DNA of 64,000 nt, taken from positions 62,001-126,000 of the forward strand of contig NZ_AZDG01000004.1 in assembly GCF_001434665.1 (NCBI RefSeq), given 5' to 3'. Shown here piece by piece: positions 7,658 to 16,575 of this stretch (position 1 is its first letter; each line of letters starts with the position of its first letter). The DNA comes from Companilactobacillus tucceti DSM 20183 (lineage in GTDB: Bacteria > Bacillota > Bacilli > Lactobacillales > Lactobacillaceae). The notes beneath the pieces were generated by a model. It did not search any database and was not told the DNA's origin. It saw only the letters and a list, made by a program, of their open reading frames with translations. The position numbers and the translations under genes are program-made.

Positions 7658-7909
7658 TTTTTAAACTCCTTAATGTGATTTATATTTATTATTTGAAATT
7701 TTAAACTTTGAAATAAATTCCAAAGCAACACTTATTTCTATGTAATTTATACTAATACCATTTTCCATATATGTATAATACTTATATTAGATAGCTAGGT
7801 ATGATTAATAGTTATGATTAAATTTTAAAATCATTTCAAATCATTTCGAAATTTAATATGTATAAAAGTTAACTCAATCAGAGGCCAAATACGCTATTCA
7901 TAAACGACT
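7658..7909. other. AT-rich intergenic region before the SDR gene
   Basis: No ORF of more than a few codons on either strand. It holds the SDR ribosome site at about 7666-7671 and several TATAAT-like boxes around 7765-7790 that cannot be ranked. No recognised operator or RNA. Confidence 0.5.
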
Positions 7910-7953
7910 AAAAAAAACAGTAGCTCTCTTTAATTAGAGAACTACTGCTTTTT
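7910..7953 (-). terminator. Terminator after tRNA-Arg
   Basis: Inverted repeat CAGTAGCTCTCT / AGAGAACTACTG (one wobble) flanked by an A-run and a T-run, 12 bases downstream of the tRNA on the minus strand. Symmetric enough to work both ways. Confidence 0.85.
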
Positions 7954-7964
7954 AGTATTTAAAA

Positions 7965-8038
7965 TGATCCCTCTCGGAATCGAACCGAGGACCTACTGCT
8001 TAGGAGGCAGTTGCTCTATCCTACTGAGCCAAGGGACC
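7965..8038 (-). tRNA. tRNA-Arg (anticodon CCT)
   Basis: 74 bases that fold as a cloverleaf: acceptor GGTCCCT with AGGGATC, anticodon loop CTCCTAA, T arm with GGTTCGATTCC. Anticodon CCT reads AGG. The 3' CCA is not encoded. Confidence 0.95.
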
Positions 8039-8074
8039 ATGTAGCACTAATAAATATAGTGCCACCATTATCAG

Positions 8075-9295
8075 TTAATGTAAAGTATCTTTATGGCGTC
8101 TCTTTCCCTTATTTTTCTGGTCACGGAGGCGCTTCTTTTGTTTATGTTTTGGCTTTTGTAAAGTTTCATGACGCTTATTTTTACGATAGGTTTCTTTATC
8201 TGAAAATGTACCATCATGATTTAAGAAAACCTTCTTAACATCGCTGTCGATCATATCTTTAAGATTACGGAAATCGTGGGTATTACCAAAAGTAATAACA
8301 TTACCTTCCTTACCCATTCTTCCGGTTCTTCCAGCACGATGAACATACTCGCTCTTATCACGAGCAACCATATAATTAATAATAACTGTTATGTCGTCAA
8401 TATCCATCCCTCTAGCAGCAACATCAGTTGTTAGCAATAAGTTCACCTTATTTGATGAAAAGAGCTGCACGGCTGACTTACGTTGTTGTGAAGACATCTT
8501 ACTATCTAAAGCAACAAAGTTTGTCTTGTTATGATGAAGATCACTAATTATTTTATGCAGTGAACGAGAATTATTGAAAAAGACAATTCCCTTGAACTTT
8601 TTGTTATGTGCCATTTCTCGAATCAAAGCATCTTTAGTATTGTCAGTAGCGGCATTAATAAAGTAATGCTTGATTCCAGCTGTATATGTTTCATCATTTC
8701 TTTGGTCAATGACTTCAAAATCTTTGCCGAACCACTTATGCATGTCTGCAAAAATATCATTTCCAGTAGCCGAGAAGAATGTCATTTGAACATCCCCAGG
8801 CATTTGATCAATAGTTTCACGGACTGATTCCAATTTAGATTCGTTAAGCATTTCATCGGCTTCGTCAACGATCACTGTTTGGATATTGCCTAATTTTACT
8901 TTACGAGACTCAGTTAATTCTCTTAAACGTCCTAATGTAGCAATTATAATTTCAGGCTTTTCCTTCAATTTCTTTAACTGACGTTGAGGATTAGCACCAC
9001 CTGTAATAGCTTGAACTTTACAATCAACTAATTTTGCTAAAGGTTGGATAACATCACGTACTTGCATTGCAAGCTCTTGTGAAGGTTCCAATATTAGAAC
9101 TTGTAAACCATCTTTAGGTACTAAAGTTTCAATCATTGGCATGGTAAAAGCTAATGTTTTACCTGAACCTGTTGGTGCCATTGCAACTAGATCTTTTCCC
9201 TCTTTAAATGGTTTGTAAACTGTTTCTTGAATCTTTGTTAATGACTCAAATTGATTATCGTTAAAATAATCTTCATATAAACTTGGTATTTTCAA
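8075..9295 (-). CDS. DEAD-box RNA helicase
   Basis: 406 residues from a TTG start. An ATG 13 codons upstream (9334) would overlap the preceding gene by 38 bases and lacks a ribosome site, whereas AAGGA lies 8 bases before this TTG, one base after the upstream stop. Motif I APTGSGKT is at 40-47; DEAD (VDEADEM), SAT (FFSATG) and motif VI (HRAGRTGR) are all present. A Lys/Arg-rich tail of about 45 residues (KPKHKQKKRLRDQ) should bind RNA. The protein is of YfmL/DbpA-like size and is probably a ribosome-assembly or cold-stress helicase. Likely co-transcribed with the oxidoreductase gene upstream. Confidence 0.93.
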   Translation of the reverse strand: MKIPSLYEDYFNDNQFESLTKIQETVYKPFKEGKDLVAMAPTGSGKTLAFTMPMIETLVPKDGLQVLILEPSQELAMQVRDVIQPLAKLVDCKVQAITGGANPQRQLKKLKEKPEIIIATLGRLRELTESRKVKLGNIQTVIVDEADEMLNESKLESVRETIDQMPGDVQMTFFSATGNDIFADMHKWFGKDFEVIDQRNDETYTAGIKHYFINAATDNTKDALIREMAHNKKFKGIVFFNNSRSLHKIISDLHHNKTNFVALDSKMSSQQRKSAVQLFSSNKVNLLLTTDVAARGMDIDDITVIINYMVARDKSEYVHRAGRTGRMGKEGNVITFGNTHDFRNLKDMIDSDVKKVFLNHDGTFSDKETYRKNKRHETLQKPKHKQKKRLRDQKNKGKRRHKDTLH

Positions 9296-9296
9296 T

Positions 9297-10295
9297 TTAG
9301 TATTCCTTATCTGCTTCGAATACAAGTCCAGCACTCATTCTGGCTTGTTCCAAAATACGGTTAACTTTTCGAGCGTATTCAAATAGTTTATCATAAGCTG
9401 CTTTATCATTCTCATTAATGATTCTAGCAAACTCAATTGCTTCTGAATCCATTGGATTATCACTCTTAGTAGTTGGGATCTCTTTTATTTCTTTTTTATC
9501 ATCGGCTTCAGATACTTTAGTAATATCCCCACCGTTATCTAACAATAATGTCTTCTTACCAAAATAAATTTCAGTTGGTAAATAAGAATTCTTAGTTTTT
9601 CCAACAATAATATTTACATCAAAGTCTTTATATTTCAAAGTTAGTGAACCACTTCCATCAATTCCATCCTCTAAAAACTCAGGTTGGTATTTAACTTCTT
9701 CAGGTTGTCCAAACAAAACAACTGCATCATAAACTGTATAAACACCAAGGTCATACAATGCCCCACCTGAAAAGTCCGTTGTGAAAACATTTGGCTTCTT
9801 TCCTGCTAGGAAATCATCAAACTTACTAGAATATTTCATATAAGAAATAGTTGCTCCAGTCAGTTGTTCACGATTGTTATCAACATATTCTTGCACTTTC
9901 TTAAAAATGGGTTCGTGAATATGTCTTGCAGCCTCTATCATATAGACACCTTTTTGGTGTGCTAACTGATCTAAAATAGTGAATTCTCTAATATTAGAAG
10001 CACTTGGTTTTTCTAAAATAACATTCTTACCATGTTCAATTGCCATCTTAGCTTGCTTAAAATGCAAACGATTTGGTGATGCAATATAAACAGCATCGAA
10101 ATCATTACTACTAAAAAACTGTTCTAAATCAGTACTAATACTGATATTTGATTTTGACAAATCGTCAATAAAGGACTGTGCCTTTGATTCTGTTCTTGAA
10201 TAAACATGTGCTAATTTGAAGCTGTCAGTTTCTTCACCAGCATTTACGAATTGCTTGGTAATCCAGTTAGTTCCAATTATTCCTAAATTTATCAT
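9297..10295 (-). CDS. Gfo/Idh/MocA-family oxidoreductase
   Basis: 332 residues starting MINLGIIGTNW. The inner ATG is preferred to the ATG seven codons upstream because AGAGGTGA lies just before it. An N-terminal Rossmann fold (LGIIGTNWI) binds NAD(P), and the family EKP motif with its catalytic Lys appears as VILEKPSA (about 90-97). A C-terminal alpha/beta domain follows. Substrates in this family are sugars, inositols or cyclic polyols; which one is used here is unclear. The gene couples to the DEAD-box gene (1-base gap) and faces away from the PTS IIC gene. Confidence 0.9.
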   Translation of the reverse strand: MINLGIIGTNWITKQFVNAGEETDSFKLAHVYSRTESKAQSFIDDLSKSNISISTDLEQFFSSNDFDAVYIASPNRLHFKQAKMAIEHGKNVILEKPSASNIREFTILDQLAHQKGVYMIEAARHIHEPIFKKVQEYVDNNREQLTGATISYMKYSSKFDDFLAGKKPNVFTTDFSGGALYDLGVYTVYDAVVLFGQPEEVKYQPEFLEDGIDGSGSLTLKYKDFDVNIIVGKTKNSYLPTEIYFGKKTLLLDNGGDITKVSEADDKKEIKEIPTTKSDNPMDSEAIEFARIINENDKAAYDKLFEYARKVNRILEQARMSAGLVFEADKEY

Positions 10296-10330
10296 CAAAT
10301 CACCTCTGATTTTCATTCTACTGATTTAGG

Positions 10331-10384
10331 TCAGTAATTGCCATAAAAAAACTTTTAGCAATACTGAAAAGTTGTCACTATAAT
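10331..10384 (+). promoter_or_regulatory. Promoter of the PTS IIC unit with nested inverted repeats
   Basis: A TATAAT box occupies 10379-10384. Upstream lie two nested inverted repeats: TCAGTAATTGC / GCAATACTGA (10331-10341 with 10358-10367, one bulge) and a perfect AACTTTT-N10-AAAAGTT (10350-10356 with 10367-10373). They cover the -35 region, where no good hexamer is visible, so an operator is possible. Confidence 0.4.
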
Positions 10385-10448
10385 AGCCAAAATAATTACA
10401 TAAAGTTATAATTTGAGTAAATTTAGAACAAAATCGCAGGTGTGGAAA

Positions 10449-11783
10449 ATGGATAACATATTTACTAATAGATTTGAAAAATCGTTAGCCAAAGTGACCT
10501 TAAAACTCCAGCGACTTCTATTTTACAAAATTGCTCAAAAAACTTTATTTATGATATTTCCCTTTGTACTAATAGGAAGTTTTTTAAGAATAATTCAAGT
10601 CGTAATTCTAAGTAAAGATGGATTCATTGGAATATTATTGCCATCTTTTGAAGATAATTGGTTTATCAATTCGATCATTGGTGTTACCAACAATCTATCT
10701 AATTTAACTTTAGGTTTTGTTTCTGTTTTAGCAACATTTGGAGCTGCCAAATACACTGCTAAGCATTTCGAGCGGGATGACCAACTAGCTGGATTGACCA
10801 GTATGGTCTCACTTCTAATAATTTCTTATATATATTCAAAATCTCAACCGCTATCATTTCATAACAATCTTTTAGGTATCCGGGGCGCTCTTTTTGCTAT
10901 TCTGCTAGGCCTATTAGTTGGTTGGATCTTTAAGAAAACTAGCCCAGCTATTCCAAAGAATCCTCAAAAGAATTTTACAAGCAACATTTTACAACGAACT
11001 TTTATATCCCTTCGCCCAATTGTAATAGTCTTAATTCTTGCCGCTTTATTTAGCGCTTTAGTAAACGTTGCTTACTATTCCCACTTACCTGATGAATTTA
11101 TGGACTCTTTAGCAGCAAATTATCAAAGTGGAAATGATGCTATTGAGTTATTAAAAATTATCGGAATAGCAATTTATACAATTATCATGTCATTTTTAGG
11201 TTGGTCTGGTCCTTATTCCCCAATCGATGTTGAAAAAAGTGACCCTAATATCTTAGATAATCTTTACTATGCTTTAACTAACCACACAGCTTGGGGGGCA
11301 CCTCATCAATTCACCAGTAATTCTTTATATCATGCTTTTGCTACTTTCGGTGGTGCTGGATCGACATTGGCACTTATCATCGCTATCTTCATAGTTTCTC
11401 ATGATAAAGATTTTCAAACAGTTGCCAAATGGACGATGATACCAAGTGTATTCAATATTAACAGTGGAATTATGACGGGAATTCCAGTCATGTTTAATAT
11501 CGTATTCTTGATTCCATTTATCTTGGCACCATTAGTCAGTTTATTAATTGCGGCCGGAGCGATTTATCTTCGTTTCATGCCGCCAACAGTATATCCGATA
11601 CCTTCAGGAACTCCTGGACCACTAATTGCCTTTATTGGTACCAATGGAAGTTTCCAAGCTTTATTTTTTGCCATAATTGATTTAATAATTTCTGTTTATA
11701 TTTATATTCCCTTTGTAAAATTGGCTGAAAAACTCAAGAAGATCGACAACTTAGCTATTGAAGAAGGTGACTTCGATGACTAA
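10449..11783 (+). CDS. PTS EIIC sugar permease (lactose/cellobiose-type)
   Basis: 444 residues, about ten hydrophobic segments. An upstream TTG (10413) is possible, but the ATG at 10449 has AGGTG at the right distance. The C-terminal part carries the EIIC pattern P-P-T-V-Y-P-I-P-S-G-T-P-G-P-L and the mid-protein H-T-A-W-G-A-P-H-Q-F region typical of cellobiose/lactose EIIC. No EIIA or EIIB gene is nearby, so it must borrow them from elsewhere or transport without a dedicated set. It overlaps the DUF915 hydrolase gene by 8 bases, which implies translational coupling. Sugar unknown. Confidence 0.88.
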   Translation: MDNIFTNRFEKSLAKVTLKLQRLLFYKIAQKTLFMIFPFVLIGSFLRIIQVVILSKDGFIGILLPSFEDNWFINSIIGVTNNLSNLTLGFVSVLATFGAAKYTAKHFERDDQLAGLTSMVSLLIISYIYSKSQPLSFHNNLLGIRGALFAILLGLLVGWIFKKTSPAIPKNPQKNFTSNILQRTFISLRPIVIVLILAALFSALVNVAYYSHLPDEFMDSLAANYQSGNDAIELLKIIGIAIYTIIMSFLGWSGPYSPIDVEKSDPNILDNLYYALTNHTAWGAPHQFTSNSLYHAFATFGGAGSTLALIIAIFIVSHDKDFQTVAKWTMIPSVFNINSGIMTGIPVMFNIVFLIPFILAPLVSLLIAAGAIYLRFMPPTVYPIPSGTPGPLIAFIGTNGSFQALFFAIIDLIISVYIYIPFVKLAEKLKKIDNLAIEEGDFDD

Positions 11784-12636
11784 CAAAAAAAACTTTAAGT
11801 ATCTAGTTTTTTTAGCATTATTCTTAGTGATTCTGGGTATACCTTCATACTTGTGGAATAAAAACAGTGTTAAAACAATGGCTGGACGATATAATTCACC
11901 AATGTCACCAATAATTATGATTCCCGGAAGTAGTGCTTCTGCTAATCGATTTGATAATCTTGTTAAAACGGTAAATTCCCAATATGGCGAAAGACACAGT
12001 CTATTAAAATTAACCGTTCACACAAATGACAAGATAACCTATTCCGGCACTATTAGAACCGGTGATACTAGACCATTCATCGTTGTAGGATTTCAAAATA
12101 ATAAAGACGGATACGACAATATAAAAAAGCAAGCACGTTGGTTCAATATTGCCTTTGATCAATTGAAACAACGATACCGTTTTAATAATTTCAATGCCTT
12201 TGGTCATTCAAATGGTGGCCTGATTTGGACCTATTATCTCGAACACTACTTTAATGACGATACGATTGACGTAAATCAAATGTTAACCGTAGGTTCTCCA
12301 TATAACTTTGAAGAAAAAGACCCTAATAAACGTACTCAAATGTTAAACGACTTTATTAAACATCAAGATAAGTTACCTGCTGATTTAACATACTATTCAA
12401 TTGCTGGAACAAAGCTCTACACAGATGATGGTATTGTTCCGCTTGGAAGTGTGGACTCTGGTAAATATATTTTTGAAGGTGTCATAAAACACTACACTCT
12501 GATTACTTTGACGGGTAATAAAGCTGAACACTCCGATATGATAAGCAACTCCCAATTTGTCACCTTATTCCATCAATATATGATAGGTAATAATAAAAAT
12601 GGGCAAAATCAGCCACCAAATAAGAATCCACGTTAA
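11776..12636 (+). CDS. DUF915 alpha/beta hydrolase, membrane-anchored
   Basis: 286 residues from the ATG at 11776 (GAAGGTGA ribosome site inside the end of the PTS gene). One N-terminal hydrophobic segment (about 9-25) without a cleavage site suggests a signal anchor with the catalytic domain outside. The nucleophile elbow is GHSNGG, with an I-I-M-I-P-G-S-S-A-S oxyanion strand; a late Asp and His (NKAEHSD) complete the triad. DUF915 proteins are common in lactobacilli as putative cell-surface esterases or lipases. Coupling to the PTS gene suggests a linked function, not understood. Confidence 0.85.
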   Translation: MTNKKNFKYLVFLALFLVILGIPSYLWNKNSVKTMAGRYNSPMSPIIMIPGSSASANRFDNLVKTVNSQYGERHSLLKLTVHTNDKITYSGTIRTGDTRPFIVVGFQNNKDGYDNIKKQARWFNIAFDQLKQRYRFNNFNAFGHSNGGLIWTYYLEHYFNDDTIDVNQMLTVGSPYNFEEKDPNKRTQMLNDFIKHQDKLPADLTYYSIAGTKLYTDDGIVPLGSVDSGKYIFEGVIKHYTLITLTGNKAEHSDMISNSQFVTLFHQYMIGNNKNGQNQPPNKNPR

Positions 12637-12674
12637 TTCTTGTATTAGTCTGAAAGTTTAAATACAATGTTGAT

Positions 12675-14018
12675 ATGGTATATATAGACTGGAATTTGAG
12701 CTGGGCGAATAACTTTGCGATGTTATTTTTAATATTACAACTTACTCACTACTTTTTAAAAGAATTTAAACCATATAAAATTTTAACCGACATTTTTATT
12801 TCGCTGATTTTTGCATATATCGGTCTATTTATCGACGACATCTTTATTTTAATGTTCGTAGGATTTATTTTGGCAATACAACTGGCACTAGCAAAGGATC
12901 ATAAATTAAAATTAAAACCGGCAATATCACTAGTTATGGCAGCAAATTTGCAGTTAATACTTTCCAGTTTGGCAACATATATTGCAAGAATCTTATTATT
13001 CATTTCATCTGGTCAATGGAAGCTTAGAACTCTAGAAAGATATCAAAATGTATTTATAGGATTAACTATTATCGTTACTGTAATGCTAGTTTTAATATTC
13101 ATAATTTCATTAGGACCATTTAGAGAACGTATCACTCAAACGAGATTGCAAATAGAGCACTATCATTTAGGTAAACGTATCTTTATGATTGTTTTGAGTG
13201 TCTTTATTTCTTTGATCGTCATTATGACTATCAGTGATTTCCAAGAAGTTACCGCAACTATTCAAGCGGCATTGATTATTATATTCACCATTTTGATCTG
13301 CTTCACCTATTGGCAAGTGACCTTCTTTATTAAGACTTTTGCCTTACAAACTGAAGCCAAAGAAAAAATGGAACGAAACGAACAATTGAATAATTACTTG
13401 ACGCTAGTTCAAAAACAATATACTGAGCTAAGAAAATTTAAACATGACTTTCAAAATATCATGTTATCTTTGGACCAAGTCTTAAAAGACAATGATTCAA
13501 AGCAATTGAAATATTACTATGATTCCTTATTACATGAAGAAGATGACTTAAACAATGTCAAAAGTGGCAGTATTACTCAAATTCAGTCCATTGATAATGA
13601 TGCGATTAGAGGATTAGTGATTCAAAAATTCTTTAGTGCCAAAGCTAAAGATATAAATTTACATTTTGAACTGGATCAAAAGCATTACTCCATCAAACCA
13701 AACATTTCAATAGTACGTATATTAGGTGTTTTATTAGATAATGCTATTGAACATGTTCAAGAATCCGATGATAAAAATATTACCTGTGCCTTTTTTAAAA
13801 CGGGTAATACCCTTGAAATAACGATAGATAACAAAGTTAATGAAAAAATAAACATCAACCAAATTTTTGATTGTGGGTACTCAACTAAAAAAGACCATAC
13901 CGGATTTGGATTAACCAATGTCCAAGATTTAGTTAATCATTCTCAAGATCTGTTCTTAGATTCAAAAATTATTCATAATCATCTAATGATGACCTTGATT
14001 GTGTTAGGAAGTGAGTAA
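12675..14018 (+). CDS. Sensor histidine kinase, AgrC/ComD-like (GHKL ATPase)
   Basis: 447 residues. Six to seven hydrophobic segments fill residues 12-220. A coiled region follows (220-250), then the phospho-acceptor His 257 in KFKHDFQNI and a GHKL ATPase domain with LLDNAIEHV (N-box, about 354-362) and GFGLTNV (G-box). This is the HPK10 architecture of peptide-pheromone receptors. No agrB/agrD-like processing or precursor gene is visible nearby, so the ligand is unknown. The ribosome site is weak (GAAAG, distant). The stop touches the response-regulator ATG directly. Confidence 0.9.
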   Translation: MVYIDWNLSWANNFAMLFLILQLTHYFLKEFKPYKILTDIFISLIFAYIGLFIDDIFILMFVGFILAIQLALAKDHKLKLKPAISLVMAANLQLILSSLATYIARILLFISSGQWKLRTLERYQNVFIGLTIIVTVMLVLIFIISLGPFRERITQTRLQIEHYHLGKRIFMIVLSVFISLIVIMTISDFQEVTATIQAALIIIFTILICFTYWQVTFFIKTFALQTEAKEKMERNEQLNNYLTLVQKQYTELRKFKHDFQNIMLSLDQVLKDNDSKQLKYYYDSLLHEEDDLNNVKSGSITQIQSIDNDAIRGLVIQKFFSAKAKDINLHFELDQKHYSIKPNISIVRILGVLLDNAIEHVQESDDKNITCAFFKTGNTLEITIDNKVNEKININQIFDCGYSTKKDHTGFGLTNVQDLVNHSQDLFLDSKIIHNHLMMTLIVLGSE

Positions 14019-14759
14019 ATGTTTCCCGTTTTTTTATTAGAAGATGACGATATTCAAAGGCAACATTATAAAACCTTTATCGATAATGGCATTATGATAA
14101 ATGATGCTCCTATGGTATTAAAAAAGGCTGTAGCGACCACTGAAGAGTTATTTACAGATGATTTACCAGAGCAAGGTTTATTTTTCTTAGATATGGAAAT
14201 AAACGATAATAAAACAGCTGGACTAGAGGCTGCCACAAAAATAAGGCATCAAGTACCTTTGGCACAAATAGTATTTATAACGACGCATGATGAATTATCG
14301 ATCGTCACACTTGAAAGAAGAATTGCTCCACTTGACTACATTCTTAAAGATAAAGGTTTTGAAGATATAAAGAAAAGAATCAATAACGATATTCAATTAG
14401 TTCAAGTTAATATTGAAAAATATACTCATTATTCCCAAAATCTCTTTGGATATAAAATTGGTGAAAGATATTTCTCCATTATTATGGATGATGTAATTAT
14501 GCTGATGACTGAAAAAAATGCACCTGGAAAAATAACTCTAATTGCAAAAAATCAGCGAGCAGAATTCATAGGTTCACTGAATGGACTTGAGAAACAATAT
14601 AACAACCTCTTCAGATGTGATCGTAGCTTTTTAGTAAACCTTGAAAATATCAGAAGTTTTGACTCATCCAAAAAAGAATTAACATTTATTGATGGTTCAA
14701 CTTGCAAAGTATCATTTCGTAAAACAAAAGAATTAACAGAAAAACTAAAAAAGCTGTAG
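14019..14759 (+). CDS. LytTR-type response regulator (AgrA-like)
   Basis: 246 residues. The N-terminal receiver has the acidic pocket LLEDDD and phospho-acceptor D58 (FFLDME), with a Lys in YILKDKG. The C-terminal LytTR DNA-binding domain spans about 140-246 (FRCDRSFLVNLENI is typical). The ATG follows the kinase TAA without a gap and uses GGAAGTGAG as ribosome site. LytTR regulators bind paired direct repeats of about 9 bp separated by 12 bp; such a pair lies at 15100-15129. The last codons and the stop sit inside the terminator stem. Confidence 0.92.
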   Translation: MFPVFLLEDDDIQRQHYKTFIDNGIMINDAPMVLKKAVATTEELFTDDLPEQGLFFLDMEINDNKTAGLEAATKIRHQVPLAQIVFITTHDELSIVTLERRIAPLDYILKDKGFEDIKKRINNDIQLVQVNIEKYTHYSQNLFGYKIGERYFSIIMDDVIMLMTEKNAPGKITLIAKNQRAEFIGSLNGLEKQYNNLFRCDRSFLVNLENIRSFDSSKKELTFIDGSTCKVSFRKTKELTEKLKKL

Positions 14760-14785
14760 GAAAAATTTTCCTACAGCTTTTATTT
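14749..14785 (+). terminator. Terminator of the two-component operon
   Basis: AAAAAGCTGTAGGAAAA / TTTTCCTACAGCTTTTT, a near-perfect stem with a T-run. The response-regulator stop codon (14757-14759) is part of the stem. It is also placed to terminate the convergent XRE gene. Confidence 0.92.
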
Positions 14786-14794
14786 TTTAAATTT

Positions 14795-15031
14795 TTATCT
14801 TTTTCTTTTACGTCCAACTAATCGATCCAAAGTAACGTTATAAACGTCAGCAAAACGGATCATCATATAAATATCAGGTGTTCTGACATTATGTTCATAC
14901 TTAGAGATTGTAGTGATATCAACATGCAACATTTTGGAAACTTCTCGTTCTGAAAGATTCTGTTTCATACGGTAGTTTCTTAAATTGTCGCCCAATTGAA
15001 CACTCTCACCGTTCAAAACCATTTGTTTCAT
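14795..15031 (-). CDS. Small XRE-family (HTH_3) regulator
   Basis: 78 residues starting MKQMVLNG. An in-frame ATG 11 codons upstream exists, but AAGGAG with 8-base spacing marks the inner ATG. Almost all of the protein is a Cro/C1 helix-turn-helix (LRNYRMKQNLSEREVSKML, then TTISKYEHNVRTPD), followed by a basic tail GRKRKR. It is convergent to the two-component operon. The upstream gap contains a LytTR-like direct repeat next to a TGTAAAAT extended -10, so the neighbouring response regulator may switch it on. Confidence 0.88.
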   Translation of the reverse strand: MKQMVLNGESVQLGDNLRNYRMKQNLSEREVSKMLHVDITTISKYEHNVRTPDIYMMIRFADVYNVTLDRLVGRKRKR

Positions 15032-15099
15032 AATAATGCTCCTTATAAATATTGTTGAGAACATTATTTCATATATTTTACATTCAGATTACAAAAAAA

Positions 15100-15129
15100 T
15101 ATAAACGTAGCATTATCGGCTATAAACGT
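15100..15129 (-). promoter_or_regulatory. 9-bp direct repeat with 21-bp period, candidate LytTR-regulator site
   Basis: TATAAACGT occurs at 15100-15108 and again at 15121-15129, separated by exactly 12 bp; on the minus strand it reads ACGTTTATA-N12-ACGTTTATA. Nineteen bases downstream lies TGTAAAAT (an extended -10) for the XRE gene, with no good -35. Repeats of this spacing are the binding layout of AgrA/PlnC/ComE-type LytTR regulators. Confidence 0.5.
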
Positions 15130-16484
15130 TATTTGAGATTCAAACTGATTACACATTCAATATGATCTGTCATTGGGAACATATCTACAGGATTAGCTTC
15201 ACCAATCTCATATGTATCTTCCAACAAAGCTAGATCTCTAGATAAAGTAGCTGGATTACAACTGATGTAAACGATCTTCTTTGGTTTAAGATTCTTAATT
15301 GAATCAATCAATGAATTAGCTAGACCCTTACGAGGAGGATCGACCATCAAAACATCCATCTTACGATTATCATTTGCCCAATCATTTAAAACAGCTTCAG
15401 TCTTACCAACGATAAAGTCAGCATTTTCAATATTATTGATGTCAGCATTTTGTTGTGCATCTTTAACGGCATCTTCAATAACTTCAATACCAGTTACATG
15501 TTTAACTTTATCAGCTAATGACAAACTAATAGTACCAATACCTGAATAAGCATCCACAACTTCTTCATTACCGTTTAAATCTGCTTTATCAATTGCTAGT
15601 TGATAAAGGTTTTGTGTTTGTACTGGATTTACTTGATAGAATGAACGTGGGGAAATTCTATAAGTGTGTCCTAATAATTCATCATCGATATAAGGACTTC
15701 CGGCTAATAACATCATTTCATTGCCCATGATCACATTAGTCTTTTTAGAATTGATGTTTAAATAAACAGATTTAACATCTTTATTATTCATAATCTCTTC
15801 TGATATTTCCTTATAATGAGAAATATCACGTACACGTGAAACAAGCACAACCATCATTTCACCAGTATAATATGCACGTCTGACCATAATTGTTCTAATT
15901 TGACCCTTAAAGTTTAGTTCGTCAAATCCACGAACATTATACTTACGTAAAATATCACGCACGCGAACAATTTCAGCATCGATTTTAGGATCTTGAATTA
16001 GATAATTTTCCATTGGAACTAATTCATGTGAGTGTCGACGATAAAATCCAGTTGTTAGTTTACCGTCTATTTGTCTAACTGGTACTTGAGCTTTGTTACG
16101 GTAATGTAGCGGATCTTCCATACCCAAAGTTTCGTTTACTTTAATATCTAATTTGGCTTTCTTAAAGTCAATTTCAACTTGTTTTTGCTTAAATTTCAAT
16201 TGTTCTGAATATTCAAGGTGACTTAAAGGAGCAATTCCCGTTCTAGTATAGACATTATCAATTGTCTCAACTCGATGTGGTGACTTTTTAATAATTTCAG
16301 TAGCTTTTGCAAATCCATAGCTTTTACCGACCTTCAAGATTATAGCTTTAACTATTTCTCCTGGAAGTGCATTATCTACGAATAATGTAAAGTCATCAAC
16401 TTTAGCTACACCTTTACCTTCATAAGATAAATCTTCGATATTTAATTCTACTTTGTCATTCTTTTTTATATTTGGTTTTTCCAT
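15129..16484 (-). CDS. rlmD: 23S rRNA (uracil-C5)-methyltransferase, RlmD/RumA family
   Basis: 451 residues. An N-terminal TRAM domain (about 8-62) binds RNA. The C-terminal SAM-dependent methyltransferase has the DAYSGIGTISL motif, the DPPRKGL motif and the catalytic Cys in YISCNPATL. The enzyme makes m5U in 23S rRNA; which uridine (the 1939 or 747 equivalent) is not certain, since Gram-positive bacteria use RlmCD-type enzymes with mixed specificity. It is the last gene of the gatCAB-dagK-rlmD block, separated from dagK by a terminator-like hairpin, so it may be only partly co-transcribed. Confidence 0.92.
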   Translation of the reverse strand: MEKPNIKKNDKVELNIEDLSYEGKGVAKVDDFTLFVDNALPGEIVKAIILKVGKSYGFAKATEIIKKSPHRVETIDNVYTRTGIAPLSHLEYSEQLKFKQKQVEIDFKKAKLDIKVNETLGMEDPLHYRNKAQVPVRQIDGKLTTGFYRRHSHELVPMENYLIQDPKIDAEIVRVRDILRKYNVRGFDELNFKGQIRTIMVRRAYYTGEMMVVLVSRVRDISHYKEISEEIMNNKDVKSVYLNINSKKTNVIMGNEMMLLAGSPYIDDELLGHTYRISPRSFYQVNPVQTQNLYQLAIDKADLNGNEEVVDAYSGIGTISLSLADKVKHVTGIEVIEDAVKDAQQNADINNIENADFIVGKTEAVLNDWANDNRKMDVLMVDPPRKGLANSLIDSIKNLKPKKIVYISCNPATLSRDLALLEDTYEIGEANPVDMFPMTDHIECVISLNLK

Positions 16485-16523
16485 ATTTTTACCTAATTTT
16501 TTTATTTTATATTTTATAACTCC

Positions 16524-16560
16524 AAAAAGTGCGACATTTGCTCAGCAAATATTGCACTTC
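16524..16560 (-). terminator. Hairpin with U-tract between dagK and rlmD
   Basis: On the minus strand AAGTGC-AATATTTGC / GCAAATGTC-GCACTT forms a stem with a 3x3 internal loop, followed by TTTTT. Probably a partial terminator within the operon. Confidence 0.6.
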
Positions 16561-16575
16561 TTTGCGTTGTTAATT

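Noticed and set aside
15129-15131. Direct repeat at 15100-15129 as a plain rlmD terminator
   Set aside because: The two 9-mers are direct, not inverted, so they cannot pair with each other; a regulator site explains the 21-bp period better.
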